DNA of 28,412 nucleotides from Gamsiella multidivaricata (Eukaryota; Mortierellomycota; Mortierellomycetes; Mortierellales; Mortierellaceae), in contig NW_026251869.1 in assembly GCF_025024155.1 (NCBI RefSeq), positions 1-28,412 on the forward strand, given 5' to 3'. Both the position numbers and the translations under genes were made by a program. Shown here in pieces: positions 22,471 through 28,412 of this stretch (the stretch's first letter is position 1; the number at the start of each line of letters is the position of its first letter). The notes under the pieces are model-generated. The model was not told where the DNA came from, made no database searches, and saw only the letters and a list, made by a program, of their open reading frames with translations.

Positions 22471-24529
22471 CTAGATCTCAGTCCGCCCGATCTCCTCAAT
22501 GGCCTTCACAAAGCGGTGTACCATGTACGTTGCAATTCGTTCCGTAGTGCTGAAAATGCGTTTCCATGTCTGTACCATGCACTTTGGAGTCAGTCCGTGG
22601 TACAAATCCTGCACGGCCCACTCAACTCCCTCGAAACCTTCTTCTGCCTCTGTTGCTGCCTCTGCCCTGCGTATCTCCCGCACCCCACGGAACGTGACCT
22701 CGAGTGCTTCCCACATGACGTCTCTTCCGGCCTCCTTAAAAGTCGGTGGGGTGCGTTGACTGACGTCCTTTCCCTTCTCTGCCGCTTTCCTTGTCTCCTG
22801 TTCCCATTTTTTCTTTGCACTCCTCCATGCTCTTGCTCCAACCGCATTCATCTTTCCTAACTCGTCAGACCACTGCTCTTGTTGTCTCGCCAGTGTCGCC
22901 GGGCAACGCCATAGATGACGAGTGTCCTCTATTTCCTGCTCACACACTCTACACTCGTCGGTGAGATATAGGTCCGGTCTCCACCCCCTCATGTACGACA
23001 GAGTGGGCAACATTCCATGCACCTTTTTGATCCGGTGCCCCTCTTGCTGCAGTCCGCTTGACTAGTGAAATATCCTTTCGGTGCGTTACCATCATGGATA
23101 ATGTCGAGCGACGAGTGCCAATCCACCTCTTGCCAGTTCCTGATGTGGGCCTTTGTCCTGTTTTGCGAGAGCCACTTCTGGTGTGTCCTCGCCGCTGACT
23201 GCAGTTTAAGGATCTGCCGCAAGTCATCCTCTACCATAGCGCCGTTGAACAGTGCGTGGCACCGCATATCATTGTGCTGTCTTGGGTTGAGCTCCCACTT
23301 TACTCCAGTGTGCCCAGCCTTGGCTTCTCTGTCCGCTGCCTCGTTTCCTTCGTTTCCAGCGTGACCTTTAACCCACTCCACCGTGACGCCCTCTCCCTGC
23401 TGGACGTAGGCGTTGTGAACTGCTGCCCACCATACTGCGTACGTCGAACGAAGTCGCTGTCTTTCCGTACAGTCTGATCGCTGCTTCACCAAGGTCCTGA
23501 ACTGTGTGACTACTGCTGAATTGTCGATCTTGATGGTTACTGATTTGTCGCGCGGACTTACCAAGATGGCGGCCAGCAGACCAGCCAGCTCTGCTTTTGT
23601 CGATGATGCGAAGCCTGACACTTTGCCCTTGATTGCACTACGGTATGTTCCTGCTAGCTCCTAAAACACCACTCCGAATGCCATGCTAACTGAGTCCGTT
23701 CCAGCTTCCATGAGCGATCCATCCGAGTAGATTGTGACGCTGTCCTGACCAATAAAACCCTCTCTCTGTTCATAGATATACTCGAGCATCTCCTGGGACA
23801 GGCTGAGTCCGTGCGTGTCGCTGAGAGGATCCCCTCGTCGTGGCAATGGTAAATTCCTTGGCGTCATGCGTTTATCCATCTCCTTCCTTGCGTCCATCCT
23901 CATCCGGGCGTCTCCGTTCTCATCGTTCTGACCTCCATATTTCTTCCGCAGCTTCTCTTTGGCTTTCCTCCGCCTCTCCACACGCTTCCGTTTCTCCATC
24001 ATCCTCTTACTCCATCGCTTTTCCGCTTCTTGCTGGAGTCGTCGTCGTGTCTCTTGTCGTTCTCGAACTGCCGCTCTTGCTTCGCCCAGACAGGCTTGAA
24101 TCCGTCGCCGCCGGGCTATCCGTGTTGCTTGAACCGCTTGGCGTTTCCTGACTGCTTGGAGCTTGTCCTGAGTCGCTCTTATCCGTTTCTCCTGTCGCCT
24201 CTCCGCTGCTTGCCGTTCCTTGTCTATCCGTTTCTGCTCACGTTCGAATTCGACCTCTAGACGTTCGCGTTCTATGTCTCGTTGCGCTGGATGTTGACTC
24301 GCGCTTCTCAAGCCTGCATCCACGTATCTCTGTTTCCGCTCTCTTCGTTCCACCAGTGTTTCCTCTAGCCTGGGATGGGCGACTAGTGGGATGGGTACTG
24401 CGGCCACATCGCCAACGTTCTCAACTTCGTCTTCTTCGCTTTCCGTTTGCGCTGCAAGTGTTGTCTCTAATTCCGCCACTACTGTCTCCTCGTCTTCAGT
24501 TACACCCTCCACCGAGCTGAGATACACTA
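22471..24529 (-). pseudogene. LINE RNase H and zinc-knuckle ORF, disrupted
   Basis: The frame enters from the Tc1 junction. About 200 aa of highly charged, coiled-coil-forming sequence (ERERLEVEFEREQKRIDKER) lead into an RNase H domain with all four acidic residues: TIYSDGS, SSTKAELAGLL, IKIDNSAVV and GNEAADREAKAG. A zf-RVT knuckle follows (CRVC-x8-H-x4-C, in DECRVCEQEIEDTRHLWRCP). Two lesions break it. One is an in-frame TAG at 23663-23661 inside the RNase H domain, between GVVF and ELAGTY. The other is a frameshift at a five-A run (plus-strand T5, 23024-23028) between the RNase H tail and the knuckle. The frame is otherwise open from 24626 to 22989 and then, shifted, to 22471. No reverse transcriptase precedes it. 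It is presumably non-functional unless readthrough occurs. Confidence 0.75.
23661..23663 (-). other. In-frame TAG inside the RNase H domain
   Basis: It is a single amber codon between GVVF and ELAGTY; the flanking frame is identical on both sides. Sequence on either side aligns to one continuous RNase H fold, so this is a point mutation rather than a domain border. Confidence 0.8.
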
Positions 24530-24549
24530 CCGAAAATAATGAGTAAATG
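24530..24549 (+). repeat. Left terminal inverted repeat of the Tc1 element
   Basis: It is 20 bp, identical to the reverse complement of 26370-26389, preceded by the TA duplication. A 15-bp inverted copy of its core lies inside at 24716-24730. Confidence 0.95.
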
Positions 24550-24715
24550 ATTTTCACTTTTGTAGCACATTTGTCAGTTGTTTCCGAACCCGGGTTATAT
24601 AGCTGGTGATAGTTACAGGATAACATGCCAATGCAATGAAAAGTAATCTACAGCATTTGAGAGATGCGGAGAAAATTATTGCGCGTTGTATACAGAATTA
24701 AGTTTAAACTGTTCG

Positions 24716-24730
24716 ATTTACTCATTATTT
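24716..24730 (-). repeat. Inner inverted copy of the Tc1 terminal-repeat core, left end
   Basis: ATTTACTCATTATTT on the plus strand is the reverse complement of positions 4-18 of the terminal repeat. With the outer copy it bounds a 201-bp end module. The following bases TCTCCCATGGAC resemble the bases beside the matching copy at the other end. Confidence 0.85.
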
Positions 24731-24795
24731 CTCCCATGGACATGGTTTTTATTTTTTTTTATTCATCTTCGATATCAAGTTTACTGATGGCCTGC

Positions 24796-26080
24796 TTAGT
24801 ACCTAGTGTGGCCTCCCTTGGCATTCTTAACAGCCTCGATCCTTCTGGGCATACTCTCAATCAAGCCTTGGCAGACAGAAGGGGGAATCTTGTTCCACTC
24901 CGCCTGAAATCTTTCCCATAGTTCGATCATGCCCTTCGGAGGCACCGGGTACTTGCCTAACTGGCGTTTTGCGTAGTCCCAGAGGTGCTCGATCGGATTT
25001 AGGTCAGGAGAGTTGGGCGGCCAGAACAACAAATTGTACTTGTGCTGCTTAAAGAAATTCATCGCAGTGCTGGAAGTGTGTTTCGAGTCGTTGTCCTGTT
25101 GAAAGATCATATCCTTAGGCTTGATCTTGTACCAGCGCTGGGTGAGTGGGAGACATTCCTCCAGGATTTCGACATAGAGACTGGCGTCCATGATCCCCTC
25201 GATCCTGGAAATGAATCCAGCACCATGCCAGGTCATGCACCCCCATAGCATGATGGAACCGCCGCCGAACTTGACCTCCTCCTGGACAAGCCGATCGTCC
25301 AGAGACTTGTCACCTCCCTTTTTCCAGACCCACAGGACTCCATCGGACCCAATGCGGTTGACCTTAGTCTCGTCGGACCAAACGACTCGTTTCCAATCAT
25401 CGATTGTCCAGTGCTCGTACTTTCGCACGAAATCCATGCGCTCCGCCTTGTGCTTGGAGGTAAGTTTTGGCCTTCGCCGTTTGCGCACGGCGGTCAGACC
25501 CTCCTGTCTCAAGATCTGTCGAACTCTTGCTGCCGTCAAGTCCGTCGCAAAGTCTCTACTAAGCCGTTCCTGCACGTCTACAGCGGTTTGAAGTGTACCA
25601 TTTGTGATTTCTCGAACCATCAAACGTTTGGTTGCCTCGGATACTGTCACGAACCTATGCTTATTCAGAGTCAAGATGACCTTCTTAAGCGTGGCAGGAC
25701 AGAACAAGGGGGAGGAGATGCAGTTTGGGAAACAGGGTCAAGAAAGCGTAGATATATTGAAGTTGCTAGATAAGGAATAAAAGATACAGAACTACGGGAT
25801 ATATATATATGTTTCTCATTGCCTTCGTGTAACGGTCGTACGCGTTGCCAAGAGTCGACCGATCACTTGCCAAGTATCGATCGATCGTGTCGTGGCACGC
25901 GACAGATACTTTCCCAGGGCGGCCGGATTTTCGCGGCGGAAGGGTCTCCTTGATGGTCTGCGCGAACTGAGAGACCTTGGCCTGTGATACTCCACGTCTC
26001 TTGGCAATGGCTCGTGTGGTCATTTTCAACCGGAGGTCAGCAATGATCCCCTGTTCAATGTTATGATTGAGCTTCTTCAT
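24796..26080 (-). pseudogene. Tc1-type DD34E transposase, split by a 260-bp insertion
   Basis: The start ATG at 26080 opens MKKLNHNIEQGIIADLRLKM, followed by a helix-turn-helix (TTRAIAKRRGVSQAKVSQFA) and the GRPGKV hook. The frame is then interrupted at 25904-25645 and resumes at SEATKRLMVREITNG. A second HTH region precedes the catalytic core: first Asp in WSDETKVNR, second Asp in FQQDNDSKH, and Glu in NSPDLNPIEHLW, with exactly 34 residues between the second Asp and the Glu. Span minus the 260-bp insert and one 5-bp duplication equals 1,020 nt, or 339 aa, typical for Tc1 transposases and free of other stops. As it stands the gene is broken; the inserted DNA could in principle be spliced out, but no good donor/acceptor pair keeps the frame without extra or missing residues. 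Confidence 0.92.
25645..25904. mobile_element. Solo-LTR-like insertion B inside the Tc1 transposase
   Basis: It is a 260-bp insert with TG...CA ends (plus strand TGTCACG...GCGACA) forming short imperfect inverted repeats. It is flanked by the direct 5-bp duplication GATAC at 25640-25644 and 25905-25909. It contains a TATATATATA tract near 25800 and an AATAAA nearby, but no ORF of note. Size, ends and duplication fit an LTR left by recombination of an LTR retrotransposon. Its sequence is unrelated by eye to insertion A. Confidence 0.8.
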
Positions 26081-26190
26081 GTAGGATTTAAAGTCGTGGC
26101 GTAAGGTAGTCGATATTATGGTAGTAGGAGTGTGTGGGTAGCTGAAGTGGAGAAGAAAGAGCAAAACGAGGTTCAAAAGTGCATGGGGGT

Positions 26191-26205
26191 AATAATGAGT
26201 AAATG
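26191..26205 (+). repeat. Inner inverted copy of the Tc1 terminal-repeat core, right end
   Basis: AATAATGAGTAAATG matches 15 bp of the terminal repeat and is inverted relative to the outer right copy at 26370-26389. The module is 199 bp, nearly the same size as the left one. Confidence 0.85.
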
Positions 26206-26369
26206 ACGTCATAATTTTTAATTTGAGATATATATGGCTCGCTGTATTAGACACACCTGGTAGTCATTCCACGCGATGCTGAATGGACCATGATATTACT
26301 GGCGAACATGCACAGCACTAGTGGTCTTGGACATCGAGGCATAAAATTTTATCGGCACTTATACCAAAA

Positions 26370-26389
26370 CATTTACTCATTATTTTCGG
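26370..26389 (-). repeat. Right terminal inverted repeat of the Tc1 element
   Basis: It is a 20-bp perfect inverted partner of 24530-24549, followed by the TA duplication at 26390-26391. Confidence 0.95.
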
Positions 26390-26391
26390 TA

Positions 26392-27650
26392 GTGTAGCGT
26401 CTGGAGGAGCTCAGGCGATGCGTATGTTGTTTCTGGATCACCTTGGAGATATTCCGCGAGTCCATAAGACTCCAGTTGACCGTAGAGGGGAAGAAACTCT
26501 TCCACTTGGCTTGAAAAATCAGACCACTGTTCCTCGCTTGCAGCGTCGACCAGGATCTTTTTGCTCTTCACGCAGTGGGCTGACTGGATGTGATGTGGGG
26601 TTGGGCTGACCAAGGTGTGGACGTCGAAAGTAGCCGCAACCAAAGCATGGTCGGATCGGATAGGGGCCACTAGGTGAGAGGACTTGACCTCGAGCAGGAA
26701 TCCAGCGAGGTCATTGGAAACCCACACCATGTCTAGACGGCTAACGTCGCGGAAAGTGAAGATGCAACAGGATTACCACTCGGTTACCAAGCTGCACGGT
26801 TACGACACACAGAGCCAGGATGGGAGCCCGGCATCATGACAACTCCACTACGACACTGTACAATAGGCCCCAGACATGTATATATAGACCCTACTTACGA
26901 TCATTAAACAGCATTCATTTCTACGCATTCCTACTTGACCACTGCCCTTGACCCCTTGACTCTGCTGCTGTTGCAGAAGAGTGGCGTCGTCGGATGTAGG
27001 AGGCGGAACGAGTCCGTGAAGTTGCGTGTGGTGAGCCATGTGAAGAGTGATAACTCCGGAACCGTAGACGTATGATCGGTAGAGGAGCGGTCGATAGAGG
27101 GATTGACAACACCATTAAAATCGCCAAGCAGAATGACCCTGACTCCTTTTGTTCGAAGGGACTCGACCTGGTTTTTGACCCAGAGAATGATGCGGTTGTG
27201 CTCGACGCGTGTGTCGGAGGAAAGTGTGGGGACATAACAATTGATCACGGCTAGCTGCAGACCTCGCTTGAAGCCAAACAGAGCCATGACCCCCCTCCCA
27301 TTTTCATCATGAGAGGAGGAGATAAGAAATTTGAACCAGTCATGTGTAATCAGGAGACCAACACCCTTGCCGTGGTGATTTGCAGAGGTGTGTTCCCAGA
27401 TTCCCATGTAGGCGCATTTGTGAGGGCGCGGTAGAAGGTGTCGTTCTTTAGATTTGGGTACTTTCGTCTCTTGTACCCCGATGATGTCCAGCCCCTGCTG
27501 AACACCAATTTCGCATAATGAAGAAAAAAAATTGTCGGACATGCCTCCACAAACGTTAATGGAGGCAGCACTGAAAGTGTGGAATGGGTCGTTAAGAAAT
27601 GCAGGGTCCAAGTGGCCCGTGCGGTAATCGAGATCGGGTGTATCAATCAT
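26392..27650 (-). pseudogene. LINE endonuclease ORF (ORF2 5' part), split by a solo LTR
   Basis: The ATG at 27650-27648 overlaps the ORF1 stop as TAATG. The frame carries the exonuclease-endonuclease-phosphatase motifs in order: SINVCGG, VGVQET-type IIGVQETK, the NCYVPT strand, LLGDFNGVVNP and, after the break, SRLDMVWVSND and SDHALVAATFD with the catalytic Asp-His. A 213-bp insertion with 5-bp duplication (218 bp in total) interrupts it after TTPLF. Subtracting 218 bp puts both halves in the same frame (27650 to 26730 minus 218 is 702 nt). About 90 residues follow the endonuclease before the frame hits the Tc1 junction. No reverse transcriptase follows. The domain cuts target DNA to prime reverse transcription in intact LINEs. 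Confidence 0.85.
26763..26975. mobile_element. Solo-LTR-like insertion A inside the LINE endonuclease
   Basis: It is a 213-bp insert beginning TGCAACAG and ending CTGTTGCA, a perfect 8-bp inverted repeat with TG/CA ends. Identical 5-bp direct duplications GAAGA lie at 26758-26762 and 26976-26980. A TATATATAG tract is present near 26879. No coding sequence is seen. These are hallmarks of an LTR left after recombination between the two LTRs of a retrotransposon. A non-autonomous terminal-repeat element is less likely given the 5-bp duplication with TG/CA ends. Confidence 0.88.
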
Positions 27651-27652
27651 TA
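27648..27652 (-). promoter_or_regulatory. TAATG stop/start overlap between LINE ORF1 and ORF2
   Basis: The ORF1 stop TAA (27652-27650) shares its last A with the ORF2 start ATG (27650-27648). In the silkworm SART1 LINE a UAAUG overlap supports ORF2 translation by termination-reinitiation; the same is inferred here. Confidence 0.75.
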
Positions 27653-28249
27653 CAAATCCTCTTCTGCCTGGTTACACTCCGCTGGGAGGAGGCGCTGTAG
27701 GGCATTACCCTGGTCTTGGATGCATTCCTGTTGAACTTTGTTGATCCCAAGAATCCGGTTTACTTCAGCAAGGTGGCCGCGTGCAGTATTCTCTGCGCTC
27801 TCAACTCGTTCATTGGCCTCCTTCAACTCGCGCTGTAGCTGCGCAATGGCCTGCTCCTTGTCCATTTTTGCAGGAGCCATAGATTCACCAGACCCATCTG
27901 ATCCACTGAGGGAACGATAATGGCGTTTGCCGACAGTGATAGCAGACTCGGCAGTTGGAGCCATATATGGTGCGATCACAACCTGAGCGGCGACGACAGC
28001 TGGTGCGTCCTCCATCTCATTGTCCTGGTTAGTGTGCTGAGGATTGGGGATTGCGTGTTGTTTTTGTAGCAATTGAATTACAGTTTCGAGCTTTGATTCG
28101 AGTCGCCCAATGCGCTGCTGCATGATCTGCCATCCCTGCTGCATGGCCTCCCATTCCTGCTGTTGCTTGTCAATACGGCGGCTGAGTACCGCTTGAAGTT
28201 GCTGCATAGCGGCGTGCTCCTCTCGCCACGATTTGGTGGCGCCCTGCAA
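27650..28249 (-). CDS. LINE ORF1-like coiled-coil protein
   Basis: The open frame runs to a TAA at 27652-27650. The first in-frame ATG is at 28207. The frame stays open upward through PPTPDYLQGATKSW to a TGA near 28280, so the true start is unclear; a CCACCCTAG just before could be an acceptor. Two heptad-rich segments predict coiled coils (IDKQQQEWEAMQQGWQIMQQ and EQAIAQLQRELKEANERVES), separated by an acidic and Ser-rich linker. There is no zinc knuckle, unlike many ORF1 proteins. It precedes and overlaps the endonuclease ORF, which supports the ORF1 reading. In LINEs such proteins bind the element RNA and form multimers; here that is inference. Confidence 0.65.
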   Translation of the reverse strand: MQGATKSWREEHAAMQQLQAVLSRRIDKQQQEWEAMQQGWQIMQQRIGRLESKLETVIQLLQKQHAIPNPQHTNQDNEMEDAPAVVAAQVVIAPYMAPTAESAITVGKRHYRSLSGSDGSGESMAPAKMDKEQAIAQLQRELKEANERVESAENTARGHLAEVNRILGINKVQQECIQDQGNALQRLLPAECNQAEEDL

Positions 28250-28289
28250 ATAGTCAGGAGTCGGAGGGGTTCTAGGGTGGAATCAGAGG

Positions 28290-28342
28290 TTTATTCGATG
28301 ATTGATTACTGTCTAATCCTACGTTTGAAGGGCTCTTATATA
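28290..28342 (-). promoter_or_regulatory. TATA-like box and downstream AATAAA ahead of ORF1
   Basis: TATATAAG on the minus strand (28342-28335) is followed about 40 bp later by AATAAA (28295-28290), shortly before the ORF1 frame opens. A TATA box followed closely by a poly(A) signal is typical of the U3-R part of an LTR, and is also possible for an internal LINE promoter. Confidence 0.45.
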
Positions 28343-28412
28343 CTAGACACAGTTGTGTTGGAATGCTCTAGAAACTAGGCGCAGCATGGTTATGACCATG
28401 ACATCATCTTCT

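Larger units (their letters stand above)
24530..26389 (-). mobile_element. Tc1/mariner-type DD34E transposon (1,860 bp)
   Basis: The ends are perfect 20-bp inverted repeats, CCGAAAATAATGAGTAAATG, at 24530-24549 and (reverse complement) 26370-26389, each flanked by TA (24528-24529 and 26390-26391), the Tc1 superfamily target duplication. It carries one transposase on the minus strand. It sits inside the LINE-like element between the endonuclease and RNase H ORFs and itself contains a 260-bp solo-LTR-like insertion. Perfect terminal repeats and an otherwise undamaged transposase suggest a recent arrival. Confidence 0.95.
21966..28412 (-). mobile_element. LINE-like non-LTR retrotransposon carrying nested insertions
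   Basis: Reading the minus strand from the window edge: a leader with a TATA-like box, coiled-coil ORF1, an endonuclease ORF joined to it by TAATG, a Tc1 insertion, an RNase H plus zinc-knuckle ORF, a 479-bp 3' UTR and an A26 tail at 21991-21966 directly after TTAATA. This order (ORF1, endonuclease, RNase H, zf-RVT knuckle, poly(A)) is that of a LINE with the reverse transcriptase missing. No YADD/FADD motif or other RT block is visible. The 5' end is not resolved and may lie outside the window. Without the Tc1 and solo-LTR insertions the element would be about 4.4 kb here, short for a full copy. The endonuclease and RNase H parts could come from one internally deleted element or from two. 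Confidence 0.65.

Noticed and set aside
22327..22860. Plus-strand 177-aa ORF with many Cys
   Set aside because: It is antisense to the LINE zinc-knuckle frame. The knuckle motif reads correctly on the minus strand.
25645..25904. Interpretation of the transposase gap as a spliceosomal intron
   Set aside because: The nearest GT (GTATCT) and AG (GTGACAG) do not keep the frame, whereas the 5-bp duplication and TG/CA ends explain the gap exactly.

Overview
The window looks like nuclear DNA of an early-diverging fungus, probably Mucoromycota/Mortierellomycota. The basis is dense genes with many 80-130 nt GT-AG introns, long Q-, P- and S/T-rich tracts, fungal-type GID, COG, TFIIIC and TRM2 proteins, and Tc1, LINE, LTR and Fanzor-like transposable-element debris. 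The phylum is an inference from overall style, not from a marker gene. All exon structures were deduced by hand from GT/AG sites, frame and family resemblance. In every multi-exon model the coding length is an exact multiple of three.

Region 1 (1-1110): the last exon of a proline-rich protein, then a decayed minus-strand zinc-ribbon fragment resembling a Fanzor/TnpB C-terminus. A 24-bp imperfect direct repeat brackets that fragment.

Region 2 (1111-14874): six tandem minus-strand housekeeping or regulatory genes with gaps of about 90-210 bp. From right to left they are a TFIIIC 90-kDa-subunit homologue, the tRNA m5U54 methyltransferase TRM2, an HSBP1 homologue with a pure 42-glutamine insert, COG4, the GID ubiquitin-ligase subunit Fyv10/Gid9 (MAEA), and a 668-aa protein with a MULE/FAR1-like DNA-binding domain but no transposase core.

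Region 3 (14875-21037): two plus-strand genes. The first is the endoplasmic-reticulum very-long-chain 3-oxoacyl-CoA reductase, divergent from the TFIIIC gene across 223 bp. The second, after a long pyrimidine-rich leader, is a four-C2H2-finger transcription factor whose first two fingers resemble CreA/Mig1.

Region 4 (21966-28412): a nested transposon complex on the minus strand. A LINE-like element has ORF1 coupled by TAATG overlap to an endonuclease ORF, a downstream RNase H/zinc-knuckle ORF and a poly(A) tail, but no visible reverse transcriptase. The endonuclease ORF is split by a 213-bp solo-LTR-like insertion with a 5-bp target duplication. A 1,860-bp Tc1-type DD34E element sits between the endonuclease and RNase H parts, and its transposase is itself split by a second, unrelated 260-bp solo-LTR-like insertion. 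Subtracting each insertion plus one duplication copy restores the reading frame exactly.

The most unusual items are the solo-LTR nesting, the double-inverted end architecture of the Tc1 element, the polyQ HSBP1, the MULE-derived regulator and the Fanzor remnant.
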